Below, piece by piece: positions 28,754 through 37,464 of a stretch of DNA of 64,000 nucleotides. Below the pieces are notes generated by a model. The model saw only the letters and a list, made by a program, of their open reading frames with translations, was not told the origin of the DNA and ran no database searches. Source of the stretch: Parabacteroides sp. PH5-46 (GTDB lineage Bacteria > Bacteroidota > Bacteroidia > Bacteroidales > Tannerellaceae); contig NZ_JARXXA010000011.1 in assembly GCF_029892785.1 (NCBI RefSeq), positions 1-64,000 of the forward strand, in the 5' to 3' direction. Position numbers and translations under genes: made by a program. Every line of letters starts with the position of its first letter. The stretch's first letter is position 1.

Positions 28754-30090
28754 CGTTCTATCAACTTTTTCTCGGCTTCGTTTACTTTTTCAAACGAGAA
28801 ATCGTCAATAATATTTTGCATAAAGGCGGAAATATGGTCGTTGCATAAATTACCGATACTTCCTTCATGTACGTGATGAATGTTTTTATCTGCTTTGAAG
28901 TTGCCGGCTTCGATGTCGAGGCCTACTTTCTTGTATGCATCCCGGAAGGGAACGCCGGAGAGTACCAGACGATTTACCTCTTCTACACTGAATAGTAAGG
29001 CATATTTTTCGTCGTCCAGGATATGCTCGTTTACCTTTACTTCGTCCATCATGTGGGTTACCATTCGCAGGCAATCTTTCAGTTCGTCGAACGAAGGGAG
29101 GAAGATTTCCTTAATGATTTGCAAATCGCGGAAGTATCCGGACGGAAGGTTGTTGCTGATGAGTGTAATTTGTTGAGGAAACCCTTGTATCTTATTGCAT
29201 TTGGCACGGGTTAGCTCAAATACATCGGGATTCTTTTTATGAGGCATAATGCTGGAACCGGTAGTGAACTGGTCCGGTAGCTTTATGAATGCGAAATTCT
29301 GACTGTTAAACAGGCAGGCATCATAGGCCAGCTTCGATAGGGTAGCGGCAATTCCGGCCAGCGCATAACCCACTGTACGTTCCATCTTTCCCCGTCCCAT
29401 CTGGGCATACACTACGTTGTAGTCCATAGAGTCGAAGCCGAGGAGGTCGGTTGTCATCTGCCGGTTTAGCGGGAATGAGGAACCGTAGCCTGCGGCCGAT
29501 CCCAGGGGGTTTCGATTGCATATTTTATAGGCTGCCTGCATCAGTAACAGGTCGTCAGCTAGGCTTTCCGCATAAGCTCCGAACCATAAGCCGAAAGAGG
29601 ATGGCATGGCTATCTGCAAGTGTGTGTAGCCGGGTAGCAGTACCTCTTTATATCTGTTACTTTGCTTCTGGAGTACGGAAAAGAGGGTGTATGTGAGTTC
29701 TACGATCTCCTGGATTTGCGCACGGGTAAACAGCTTCAGGTCTAATAGTACCTGATCGTTACGTGAGCGTCCGCTATGTATTTTTTTGCCTACATCGCCT
29801 AGTTTGCGGGTAAGCATCAGTTCTACCTGGGAATGTACGTCTTCTACCCCTTCTTCGATGATGAAGTCTCCTTTATCGGCGATGAGATAGATGTTTTTCA
29901 GCTCTGCAAGCAGCTTGTCGAGCTCTTCCTTTGTCAGAAGGCCTATGCTCTCAAGCATTGTGATATGCGCCATAGAGCCTAATACATCGTATTTTGCAAG
30001 ATAAAGATCCATCTCGCGGTCTTTACCTACTGTAAAGGCTTCGACTTCCTGGTCTACCTTTACATTCTTTTCCCAAAGTTTTTGAGGCAT
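28750..30090 (-). CDS. argH: Argininosuccinate lyase
   Basis: 446 aa. It splits argininosuccinate to arginine and fumarate, the last step of arginine synthesis. The fumarase/lyase superfamily signature GSSIMPHKKNPDVFE with the catalytic Ser is near 275-290; the N-terminal SGRSRNDQV and the GYTHLQIAMPSSFG stretch near 155 are also present. It is 4 bp from the SRPBCC gene. Other arginine biosynthesis genes are not in this window; rocF and rocD at 52-54 kb run the catabolic direction. Confidence 0.96.
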   Translation of the reverse strand: MPQKLWEKNVKVDQEVEAFTVGKDREMDLYLAKYDVLGSMAHITMLESIGLLTKEELDKLLAELKNIYLIADKGDFIIEEGVEDVHSQVELMLTRKLGDVGKKIHSGRSRNDQVLLDLKLFTRAQIQEIVELTYTLFSVLQKQSNRYKEVLLPGYTHLQIAMPSSFGLWFGAYAESLADDLLLMQAAYKICNRNPLGSAAGYGSSFPLNRQMTTDLLGFDSMDYNVVYAQMGRGKMERTVGYALAGIAATLSKLAYDACLFNSQNFAFIKLPDQFTTGSSIMPHKKNPDVFELTRAKCNKIQGFPQQITLISNNLPSGYFRDLQIIKEIFLPSFDELKDCLRMVTHMMDEVKVNEHILDDEKYALLFSVEEVNRLVLSGVPFRDAYKKVGLDIEAGNFKADKNIHHVHEGSIGNLCNDHISAFMQNIIDDFSFEKVNEAEKKLIER

Positions 30091-30093
30091 AAT

Positions 30094-30504
30094 TTAATAG
30101 GATAATGAAGCCAAAACGGAGGATATCTTTTCCAAAGCATCTTGCAAGGGCTTGGAAACCATTGGCTTGATGAAAGGGTTCAAGTCTGCGCGAACCGTTA
30201 GTTTCATGCGCGTGTCATTATCGGCCACCTGTTTCAATTGTATCCATAAATGCAACGGAATAGGTGAGTCTGTTGTTGTGAACTTAATTGTTTTATTGGG
30301 TTCACGTTCAACGATTTGAAAGGTGACTTTTCCGACGGGATCGACAGCAAAACTGCAGGAGTCGCTGTCGAATGAAAAGTCTTTCAGTTTATCTTGCGGG
30401 ACTCTATCCTTTACTTTGTCCAGATTAGACAAGTCGGATAGCATTCGGAATACCCGGTCATCATTATAAGGAATTGCCTTAATATCACTAACAAATTCAG
30501 TCAT
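30094..30504 (-). CDS. SRPBCC-fold protein
   Basis: 136 aa with a START/polyketide-cyclase-like pattern: N-terminal VFRMLSDLSNLDKVKDRVP, central beta-strands (VTFQIVEREPNKTIKFTTT, then HLWIQLKQV), and a long C-terminal helix (FIKPMVSKPLQDALEKISSVLASL). Such proteins bind hydrophobic ligands; the ligand is unknown. Placed between pyrE and argH with 4- to 9-bp gaps, so it is one operon. Confidence 0.75.
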   Translation of the reverse strand: MTEFVSDIKAIPYNDDRVFRMLSDLSNLDKVKDRVPQDKLKDFSFDSDSCSFAVDPVGKVTFQIVEREPNKTIKFTTTDSPIPLHLWIQLKQVADNDTRMKLTVRADLNPFIKPMVSKPLQDALEKISSVLASLSY

Positions 30505-30513
30505 TCGTTCCGA

Positions 30514-31152
30514 TTATTCTTTAGGTTTCCAGTTAGCCGGATCTTTACGCCATTCCTGCAGAGTGGCAATTTCGCTCTGATCTATATAATCGGTACGCAC
30601 GGCTTCTTCTATAACGGCGTCGTAGTTGCTTAAAGTAGTCAGTTCTACCTTGGCTTCTTTAAAATGCTTGGTGGCAATCGGGAAACCATGTGTAAAGATG
30701 GCTACCATGCCGATTACTTCGCATCCGAAATTACGCACGGCTTCTACTGCTTTGAGGCTGCTTCCTCCGGTAGACACCAGGTCTTCCAGGATAACAACTT
30801 TTGAGCCGGGTTTCAGCTCTCCTTCTATCAGGTTTTCCAAGCCATGATCTTTTGGGGTGGCACGTATATATACGAATGGGAGTCCAAGTAAGTCAGCCAC
30901 CAACGCTCCTTGCGCGATAGCTCCGGTAGCAACCCCTGCGATAGCATCTGCATCTTCATATTTTTCGCTAATCACACGGGCTAGTTCCAATTTAATAAAA
31001 CTACGAACAGCCGGATAAGAAAGTGTCTTTCTGTTGTCGCAGTAGATAGGCGATTTCCATCCGGAGGCCCAGGTAAACGGATTGGCCGGTTGTAACTTTA
31101 CGGCTTTAACCTTTAATAATTTCTCTGCTACTAATCTTTCCAGTGTTTTCAT
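30514..31152 (-). CDS. pyrE: Orotate phosphoribosyltransferase
   Basis: 212 aa. It makes orotidine 5'-phosphate from orotate and PRPP in pyrimidine synthesis. The PRPP-binding motif VVILEDLVSTGGSS is near 118-131, with PIYCDNRKTLSYP near 35-47. It is the first gene of the pyrE, SRPBCC, argH, Rieske-like operon. Array B, of 22-bp palindromes, lies about 100 bp upstream. Confidence 0.96.
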   Translation of the reverse strand: MKTLERLVAEKLLKVKAVKLQPANPFTWASGWKSPIYCDNRKTLSYPAVRSFIKLELARVISEKYEDADAIAGVATGAIAQGALVADLLGLPFVYIRATPKDHGLENLIEGELKPGSKVVILEDLVSTGGSSLKAVEAVRNFGCEVIGMVAIFTHGFPIATKHFKEAKVELTTLSNYDAVIEEAVRTDYIDQSEIATLQEWRKDPANWKPKE

Positions 31153-31250
31153 ATCTATAATCTACATCTATTTATATCAAACGCAAAAATAGCTAATCAT
31201 AATGAAAAACCAACTACGTATCAGTCTAAATTTTGTGTGAAGATTTTGCT

Positions 31251-31338
31251 GGGTCACAACTGTCGACCACGTGGGTCACAACTGTGAACCAGCTGGTCGA
31301 CAGCCGTGACCCACGTGGTCGACAGTTGTAACCCAGTA
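31251..31338. repeat. Array B: four 22-bp tandem palindromic units
   Basis: Centres at 31259.5, 31281.5, 31303.5 and 31325.5. Units: GGGTCACA-AC-TGTCGACC, GGGTCACA-AC-TGTGAACC, GGTCGACA-GC-CGTGACCC and GGTCGACA-GT-TGTAACCC, with spacers ACGT, AGCT, ACGT and AGTA. Two half-site words (GGGTCACA and GGTCGACA) are combined in different ways. It lies between divergent pyrE and the AraC gene. Confidence 0.9.
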
Positions 31339-31507
31339 ACTTTGTCGGCATGAAATAAATTCTTTTATACGATAAGGACAAAGATAATAGGCGCTTTTTT
31401 CTTTGTGTTCTTTTGAAAATGTGCTGTGAATTAGTTTGTTGTTTTAATATTTAGATGGTTTTTTGACTTTTTTTATAACAAGATTTGTATAAAAAACGGT
31501 CAAATAG

Positions 31508-31537
31508 TTCGCGAAAATTAAAAAAACACTACCTTTG
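31508..31537 (+). promoter_or_regulatory. Promoter of the AraC-family gene
   Basis: TACCTTTG (31530-31537) is a perfect -7 box; a weak -33 match TTCG lies about 18 bp upstream. The leader is about 45 nt. Confidence 0.6.
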
Positions 31538-31589
31538 GAAGGTGATATTTAAAACAATCAGCCATTATTAACTTTAACAAATAATATTT

Positions 31590-32444
31590 ATGAAGCTTTT
31601 GTATGTGCAAGAACATCTGGCATGTAAGAACTATGTATCAGATTATCATATAGGTTTCAGCTATAGGGAGATAAAGAAAGGAGAAGTGTTGCGTCTTGAA
31701 GATAAATACTTTAACTATCTATTATTCTTGCTGGAAGGCGAAGTGATGTTTTCTTGTAACGAATTTCGTAACCATCTGTGTCAGGGAGGAGAAATGATTC
31801 TTGTTGCTCAGGATTCAGAAGCGCAGGGTGAAGCTGTTAGCGATCTGAAATATCTGTTGCTGAGCTTTGATAACCAGTTTACACTTTGTGATCAACTGGC
31901 ATTGGAAGCTTTGCAAAGTTACGAGAAGAAGCCGCCTGTGTTTAATAAGATGGAAATCCGCTCTCCATTGCAGACAGTGTTGGATAGTATGATGTTTTAT
32001 ATAGAAAACAAAATACAATGCAAGCATCTGCATGCGATTAAGCAAAAAGAGGTCTTTTTGGTATTCAGAGCCTTTTATACAAAAGAAGAATTGGCTCGCT
32101 TCCTTTCTCCGATGTTGAACAAAAATATGGATTTTAAGGCTTTTGTTCTGCAGCATTATCAGGAGGTGAAAACAGTTGAAGAACTGGCGAATATGTGTAA
32201 TATGTCGGTGCGTTCTTTCAATCGTAAATTTAACGATTACTTTGATTGTTCACCTTATAACTGGATGTTAAAACAGAAATCCCGCCATATAAAAACCCGT
32301 CTGGCCGACAAGAAAACGCCTTTCGGTACAATTATTAAAGAATATGGTTTCAGCTCGCCGGCTCATTTTACAACCTATTGTAAAAAACAGTTCGGACAGA
32401 GCCCCTCAAAATTAAGAAAACAACTGATTGAGGAAAACTATTAA
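31590..32444 (+). CDS. AraC-family transcriptional regulator
   Basis: 284 aa. A cupin-like N-terminal sensing domain (about 20-140) is followed by a C-terminal double helix-turn-helix (about 188-283): VKTVEELANMCNMSVRSFNRKFND and then GTIIKEYGFSSPAHFTTYCKKQFGQSPSKLRKQL. No effector is evident. It stands alone, divergent from pyrE, with array B between, so it is a candidate binder of that array, though nothing shows this. Confidence 0.9.
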   Translation: MKLLYVQEHLACKNYVSDYHIGFSYREIKKGEVLRLEDKYFNYLLFLLEGEVMFSCNEFRNHLCQGGEMILVAQDSEAQGEAVSDLKYLLLSFDNQFTLCDQLALEALQSYEKKPPVFNKMEIRSPLQTVLDSMMFYIENKIQCKHLHAIKQKEVFLVFRAFYTKEELARFLSPMLNKNMDFKAFVLQHYQEVKTVEELANMCNMSVRSFNRKFNDYFDCSPYNWMLKQKSRHIKTRLADKKTPFGTIIKEYGFSSPAHFTTYCKKQFGQSPSKLRKQLIEENY

Positions 32445-32448
32445 GATA

Positions 32449-32508
32449 ATGATTAATGGTTAATGATTAATGGGGTGCGTACCTGATTAATCATTAATCG
32501 TTAATCAT
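32449..32508. terminator. Long inverted repeat between convergent genes
   Basis: 27-bp arms (32449-32475 and 32482-32508) match at 23 positions around a 6-bp loop. Each arm is built from TTAATGAT-like words. The stop codon of the acyltransferase gene (32501-32503) lies in the right arm. Confidence 0.7.
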
Positions 32509-33085
32509 AAATCATTAGTTTTCTGATTTGGTTGTTTATTAGTTGGTATTTTTCGTTGCTTTCGGGACAGGAGGCAATGTTTTCTTTGTTGAATGTTAGT
32601 TTGTGTCCGTATTCGCTGACCCATCCGGTTTGGCGGGCGGGATTGCCCATTACTAAAGCATAGGGCGGGACGTCTTTTGTTACAACAGCGCCTGCTCCGA
32701 TAAGGGCATACTTACCGATGGAATGTCCGCAGATGATGGTGGCATTAGCGCCTATCGTAGCTCCCTTTTCTATGCGTGTTTCTTCGTACTTATCTTTTCT
32801 GGGGATGGCACTTCTGGGGTTGCTGATGTTTGTAAATACGCAACTGGGACCTAAAAATACATCATCTTCACAGATTACTCCGGTATAGATGGAAACATTA
32901 TTTTGCACTTTTATACCATTCCCCAATATAACACCTGGCGATACCACTACATTCTGCCCGATATTGCATTGCTTGCCGATACGGCATCCTTCCATGATGT
33001 GTGAAAAATGCCAGATACGGGTATCTTCTCCAATCTCGCAACCCGGATCAATTACTGCTGTTTCGTGTGCCTGATATGTAGCCAT
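32501..33085 (-). CDS. Hexapeptide-repeat acyltransferase (N-acetyltransferase-like)
   Basis: 194 aa, left-handed beta-helix. Hexapeptide repeats run from about 10 to 155 ([67 protein letters not shown]). The length and end resemble the WlbB/WbpD UDP-amino-sugar N-acetyltransferases that decorate cell-surface sugars. Sugar substrate not readable. 7 bp after the RsmI-like gene, so probably co-transcribed. Confidence 0.85.
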   Translation of the reverse strand: MATYQAHETAVIDPGCEIGEDTRIWHFSHIMEGCRIGKQCNIGQNVVVSPGVILGNGIKVQNNVSIYTGVICEDDVFLGPSCVFTNISNPRSAIPRKDKYEETRIEKGATIGANATIICGHSIGKYALIGAGAVVTKDVPPYALVMGNPARQTGWVSEYGHKLTFNKENIASCPESNEKYQLINNQIRKLMIYD

Positions 33086-33092
33086 AGCCTGT

Positions 33093-33797
33093 TTATTTAT
33101 AGAGGAGGAAAATCGTTGGTTTCTTGTTCAGGTCGGGAGTTTTTCCGTTCCATTCTTTCACCGGACGCGTCTGTATGTATTCGTCTTCACAAGTTATATT
33201 TGAAGCGATGCAAAGTTTAGTAGAGGGGCGGCATGTACGTATCAGTTCTTCCGCCAACTTATGGTTCCTGTAGGGCGTCTCGATAAACATTTGCGTCTGA
33301 TTCTCTGTATATATACGGTTTTCCAGCTGTTTTATTGCATTTGTTCTCTCTGGGGAATCAATCGGTAAGTAGCCGTGGAAGGCAAAGCTCTGCCCGTTGA
33401 AGCCGGATGCCATCAGTGACATCAGGATAGAGGATGGCCCCACCAAGGGCACAACCGGATATTTCTTTTTTTGAGCAATCGCCACGATATCGGCTCCCGG
33501 ATCAGCAATAGCAGGGCATCCCGCTTCCGATATCACCCCCACATGCTCACCCTTGGATAGAGGAATCAGATAACCGGAGATATCCTCCGGAGAGGTGTGT
33601 TTATTCAACTCATAAAAAGTCAGTTCATCGATGTTGATAGAAGGCTCCGTCTTCTTCAGGAACCGCCTGGCCGTCCGCACATTTTCGACAATAAAATGCT
33701 TGATTTGCAAAATAACGTCCCTGTTATACTCTGGAAGAACCCTCCGTAGCTCAGTATCCCCCAAAGTAACAGGTATAAGGAAAAGCGATGCTTGCAT
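33093..33797 (-). CDS. RsmI-like tetrapyrrole-methylase-family SAM methyltransferase
   Basis: 234 aa from the ATG at 33797; -7 box TACTTTTG at 33813-33820. The family motif [19 protein letters not shown] and the [16 protein letters not shown] loop place it with RsmI, which 2'-O-methylates C1402 of 16S rRNA. The usual RsmI opening (TPIGNLxD) is altered to [15 protein letters not shown], so this is probably the Bacteroidetes SAM-methyltransferase branch near RsmI, and the substrate is uncertain. Confidence 0.8.
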   Translation of the reverse strand: MQASLFLIPVTLGDTELRRVLPEYNRDVILQIKHFIVENVRTARRFLKKTEPSINIDELTFYELNKHTSPEDISGYLIPLSKGEHVGVISEAGCPAIADPGADIVAIAQKKKYPVVPLVGPSSILMSLMASGFNGQSFAFHGYLPIDSPERTNAIKQLENRIYTENQTQMFIETPYRNHKLAEELIRTCRPSTKLCIASNITCEDEYIQTRPVKEWNGKTPDLNKKPTIFLLYK

Positions 33798-33863
33798 ACA
33801 GTATCTTTTTGGCAAAAGTACTCAAAATGTGAGACTTTTTCTATCTGTATGGAGGATTTCTTG

Positions 33864-35552
33864 TTACCGTGTCACAGCGTACATGCCAATTGTAGAACCG
33901 GTAAAGCCTCCTGCCTTTGCTGTTGATAAAAGGCTTGCATCAACATCTTTGATAAGTGAAGTCCATTCTCCCTTATTTAAAGAGTAATAAAAACTGTAAG
34001 ATGTACCGGTAGACACAACTTTTAGTTCAATATCCCTTTTGTAGTTCACCGGAGTACTTGCCAACCGTTTTTCTCCCGAACGATCTACTTGTGTAAGCGA
34101 AAGTTCGAAGCCCTCTGCTGCTTTCGATAGTGACAGGAAGTAGTGGTTATCTTCATTCTTGTACAAGAGTATTCCGGCTGCTTGCTTTTCATTTTCCGGA
34201 TTAAATTGCATACGGGTTGTACATTCGAACTTATGATGTTGCATCCTGCGAGCGATATAAGCGGATGTTTTTCTTTCCGTTACACTTATAGGAGCGCATT
34301 TTAGGCTAAGTGCCCCTTGATTTTCAGTCAAGGAATAAAGTCCGGATGCTTCCCCACGCAAGCTCATCCACTCCATAGCCAATGTAGAGGTCTCAAATTC
34401 ATCATGTGCCACAAAGTTTCCAAATGTTGCAGGCTCTTCTCTTTTCACTCCCTTTCTTTCCAGGATCATCGGTACGGTTTCATCTCCTTTAGTCATCATA
34501 GGCCAGCCATCTTCCGTCCACTGAACCGGTATGATAAATGTTTCACGTCCCAGGTTCTCAAACGTATTATCTATCGGACGACAAGCTAAGAAGACGGCCC
34601 ACCAATCCCCCTCGGCTGCTTGTATCAAATCGGCGTGTCCGGTACAGGTTATGGGGTTCGGACGCTCATCGGGTAAATGACGTTGAGTCAATATAGGATT
34701 CTTATCCCAAGGGATGAAGGGACCCATAGGGTTGTCACTTCGGAAGATTACTTCCGAATGCTGGGGGCCGGTTCCTCCTTCTGCTGCCATTAAATAATAG
34801 CTACCATTGATCTTGTACATGTGCGGCCCTTCAATCCATATCGGTTTCTTTGACAAATCCGTACCTCCGTTCACGATCATTTTCGTCCGGCCGATTGTAC
34901 AGTCGTTTGCTACATCGAATTCATGTATGCGAATGGAGCGGTGCCCGTCATACAACTCTTTCCCGTCCATTCCGTCATTGTTTACAATGTAGGCGCGTCC
35001 ATCTTCATCAAAGAAGAATGAAGGATCAATTCCTCCTACTTCAGGTAGGTAAATCGGCTCCGACCAAGAGTCGAAAGGATCTTGTGTTTTTACAAAGAAA
35101 TTACCAGAACCTACGTCCGTAGTAATCATATAGAAGGTCTTATTATGCGGATTATAACTGATTGCCGGTGCAAAAACGCCACCACTAACATGTTGTCCCT
35201 CAAGTTTGGATAGTTGAGAAGGACGGTCGAGCACATGTCCGATTTGTTTCCAATTCACCAGATCGGTGCTATGGAACAAAGGCACACCCGGATAATAAGA
35301 GAAAGTAGAAGTCACCATAAAGTAATCTCCTCCCGACCGGCAGATACTAGGGTCGGAATACCATCCGGGAAGGATGGGGTTATAAAATTGGTTATCCTTT
35401 GTCAAAGGATTTTCCTTATAGAAATCGTCTTCACCGGAATAGGTGAAATAATCAAAAGAAGCTGTCCCTTCTTTCACCTTATTTTGAGGCAAACAAGAAG
35501 ACAAGGCAAATAACAGGCTCATACCACAACAGTATAAGAAATGCTTTTTCAT
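33864..35552 (-). CDS. GH43-family glycosidase lipoprotein
   Basis: 562 aa from the ATG at 35552, giving the signal MKKHFLYCCGMSLLFALSSC; longer readings lie upstream of the promoter. The five-bladed GH43 domain covers about 55-350: catalytic base Asp in WYSDPSICR, pKa modulator in GGIDPSFFFDEDGRAY, and acid Glu in WIEGPHMYKINGSYYLM. A jelly-roll-like C-terminal domain follows (about 380-560). It probably acts on beta-xylosides or alpha-arabinofuranosides. Cell-surface or periplasmic. Confidence 0.87.
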   Translation of the reverse strand: MKKHFLYCCGMSLLFALSSCLPQNKVKEGTASFDYFTYSGEDDFYKENPLTKDNQFYNPILPGWYSDPSICRSGGDYFMVTSTFSYYPGVPLFHSTDLVNWKQIGHVLDRPSQLSKLEGQHVSGGVFAPAISYNPHNKTFYMITTDVGSGNFFVKTQDPFDSWSEPIYLPEVGGIDPSFFFDEDGRAYIVNNDGMDGKELYDGHRSIRIHEFDVANDCTIGRTKMIVNGGTDLSKKPIWIEGPHMYKINGSYYLMAAEGGTGPQHSEVIFRSDNPMGPFIPWDKNPILTQRHLPDERPNPITCTGHADLIQAAEGDWWAVFLACRPIDNTFENLGRETFIIPVQWTEDGWPMMTKGDETVPMILERKGVKREEPATFGNFVAHDEFETSTLAMEWMSLRGEASGLYSLTENQGALSLKCAPISVTERKTSAYIARRMQHHKFECTTRMQFNPENEKQAAGILLYKNEDNHYFLSLSKAAEGFELSLTQVDRSGEKRLASTPVNYKRDIELKVVSTGTSYSFYYSLNKGEWTSLIKDVDASLLSTAKAGGFTGSTIGMYAVTR

Positions 35553-35580
35553 GGCGTAATAAAAAATTAAATTGTTTAAA

Positions 35581-35611
35581 CAAAGATAAATACTGTTGAA
35601 GACTAGACAAA
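35581..35611 (-). promoter_or_regulatory. Promoter of the GH43 gene
   Basis: The minus strand has TTTG (35611-35608), a 19-bp gap, then TATCTTTG (35588-35581), a textbook Bacteroidetes promoter. It fixes the GH43 start at 35552. Confidence 0.8.
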
Positions 35612-35780
35612 CAACGCGCGATACACAAATGAACACCTCATGTTACATGTTTTACTCACACCTTACATATTCATACGCCCTGCGTAACATAAACCACTCA
35701 CAAGCCGCTCAATTTAAGAGATATGCAAAAAAATAACAAAAGCAAACAACTTCACAAAAGAGTCTTTTCGTGTTTTTGAT

Positions 35781-35788
35781 TATCTTTG
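35781..35788 (+). promoter_or_regulatory. -7 box of the ATPase/TOPRIM cassette
   Basis: TATCTTTG matches TAnnTTTG. It overlaps a possible TTG start at 35786, which is therefore unlikely; the ATG at 35810 would follow a short leader. Confidence 0.55.
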
Positions 35789-35809
35789 TTTTTAAAAGCA
35801 ATACAAAAG

Positions 35810-36859
35810 ATGGGATTTCAATCAATAGAAATAAATAATTTTAGAGGGATTAAGCATTTGGAAATTGATAATCTGAAACGTATCAATGTTCTTATGGGGT
35901 CTAACAATGTTGGAAAAAGTTCCATATTAGAAGCTTTGTTTCTGTTGACGGGTATCTCTAATCCTTATTTAAGTTTTAAAGTGAATCAATATCGAGGATT
36001 CCCGTATGATTATTTTAAAGCTTTGGATGTGTTGTTCTTTGAGCGAAATCATGAGTTGCCCATAACTATAAGTGGGAAAGATTGCCAGGGAAACAAGCGT
36101 ATGATGAAGATAAGTCCTGTCTATGGATTTTTGGATGTAGACAAATATTCTAACGAATCTTTTTCAAGTAAAGAAGACGAACAAATTATAGGATTATTAT
36201 CTGCCTTTAATATTGGTGATAAAGAATACAATTCTTCTTTCAGGGGCGAACATACAGATAAAGGAATTGAAATAAGCCAAATACATCCAGAAGGGTATAA
36301 AGAAAATATTTTAGCCAAGCTGTTTAAAACAGATACTTCATCAGAAGACTTTGTTACGAGTCTAAAGTCTATAATTGAAAATAAAAAAATAGATTCTGTT
36401 ATTTCTGTGTTAAAGTTAATTGAGCCAACATTGAATGATGTCATTATTATGGATAATTCTGTTATGGTGGATGTTGGTTATTCAAAGTATATTCCGATTA
36501 ATGTGTTAGGGGATGGCTTTCGTAAAATATTATCATTAGTAATCTTTATTTACGAGTACCGAAATGGAGTTTTGCTGGTAGACGAAATAGATAATGGGTT
36601 GCATTATTCTGTGCTAGAACTTTTATGGGAAACTCTTTTTAAATCAGCGAATGAATTTGACACCCAAATAATAGCAACAACACATAGTTTAGACGTGATA
36701 TCTTCTTTAGAAAAGTATTTGTCAAATGACGAAAGAGGATTATATCGTGATGATTTTCGCGCGTTTAGTATCCGAAAATATGACTATGAAATGAAAGCTT
36801 TTAAATATAACTATGAAAATATCCAATTTGCGTTGGAACAAGAAATTGAAATCAGATGA
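35810..36859 (+). CDS. OLD-like AAA ATPase (putative defence ATPase)
   Basis: 349 aa, ABC/SMC-type ATPase like those in OLD proteins. N-terminal FRGIKHLEI is followed by Walker A GSNNVGKSS (30-38), an ABC-signature-like GDGFRKIL around 234-241, Walker B VLLVDEID (254-261, D258/E259) and the switch His in ATTHSLD (H292). No nuclease domain is in this protein; the TOPRIM gene follows with a 4-bp overlap. The pair is AT-rich beside GC-richer neighbours, a sign of acquisition. By analogy with split OLD/PARIS systems it may sense phage, but this is inference. Confidence 0.85.
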   Translation: MGFQSIEINNFRGIKHLEIDNLKRINVLMGSNNVGKSSILEALFLLTGISNPYLSFKVNQYRGFPYDYFKALDVLFFERNHELPITISGKDCQGNKRMMKISPVYGFLDVDKYSNESFSSKEDEQIIGLLSAFNIGDKEYNSSFRGEHTDKGIEISQIHPEGYKENILAKLFKTDTSSEDFVTSLKSIIENKKIDSVISVLKLIEPTLNDVIIMDNSVMVDVGYSKYIPINVLGDGFRKILSLVIFIYEYRNGVLLVDEIDNGLHYSVLELLWETLFKSANEFDTQIIATTHSLDVISSLEKYLSNDERGLYRDDFRAFSIRKYDYEMKAFKYNYENIQFALEQEIEIR

Positions 36860-37464
36860 AACATACCATTTATGTAGAGGATAAAGATCGTGACAGATTG
36901 TTTATTGAAGCATATCTTCATCATTTAGGTATTAGCAAGGAAGATGTAAGAGTTGTGTCAGCCAAAGGTTATACTCGTTTGTTTTACGAAACAGGAATCC
37001 TTCAGAATCTTGAAGATACAGCTCAGGCTGGAAAGAAAAATATAGTAATTTTTGATGCGGATTATCCTGAAAATGGGGGAGGTTTTGAAGAAAGAAAACA
37101 ATATTTGCAAAAAGAAGCTGAACGAATCGGGAAAGATATCGAATTATTTCTTTTTCCAAACAATAAAGAAGATGGCGATTTTGAGACCTTGCTTGAGCAA
37201 TTAGTGCCCGAGGCGCACAAAGGAATCTTAAGCTGTTTTGAGTCATACGAAAAGTGTTTATTAAAGTATAATAATCCATTGTATAAAATCCCGGATAGGA
37301 AAAACAAACTTCATACCTATATTTATACGTTTGACAAACAGGATAATGAAGAAGAAATGCGTTTTAAAAAGCAAGACTATTGCTATGAAAATCCCGAATA
37401 CTGGGATCTGAATGCTGAGGCTTTACTACCACTCAAAACCTTTTTAGAGACACATTTGTCATGA
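36856..37464 (+). CDS. TOPRIM-like DUF3226 protein, partner of the ATPase
   Basis: 202 aa. A TOPRIM-like fold: a Glu in IYVEDKDRDRLF (E8), the DxD motif in NIVIFDADYPE (D67, D69), and the DUF3226 stretch FPNNKEDGDFETLLEQL (100-116). TOPRIM domains cut or bind nucleic acid with metal ions. It starts inside the ATPase stop (ATGA), so the two proteins are made together. Its own stop overlaps the next start. It would be the effector in a split OLD-type system. Confidence 0.8.
   Translation: MKHTIYVEDKDRDRLFIEAYLHHLGISKEDVRVVSAKGYTRLFYETGILQNLEDTAQAGKKNIVIFDADYPENGGGFEERKQYLQKEAERIGKDIELFLFPNNKEDGDFETLLEQLVPEAHKGILSCFESYEKCLLKYNNPLYKIPDRKNKLHTYIYTFDKQDNEEEMRFKKQDYCYENPEYWDLNAEALLPLKTFLETHLS

Noticed and set aside
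35636-35720. A fourth 22-bp palindrome array near TTACAT repeats
   Set aside because: TTACAT/TAACAT words occur at 20- and 22-bp steps, but the 8-2-8-4 layout is not kept; only ATGTTAC...GTAACAT forms a weak inverted repeat.
35786-35809. TTG start for the ATPase giving eight extra residues
   Set aside because: It overlaps the -7 box TATCTTTG, so it would not be in the transcript.
35810-37464. Gabija system
   Set aside because: No UvrD-like GajB follows and ATPase and TOPRIM are separate proteins, so a split PARIS-like layout fits better.
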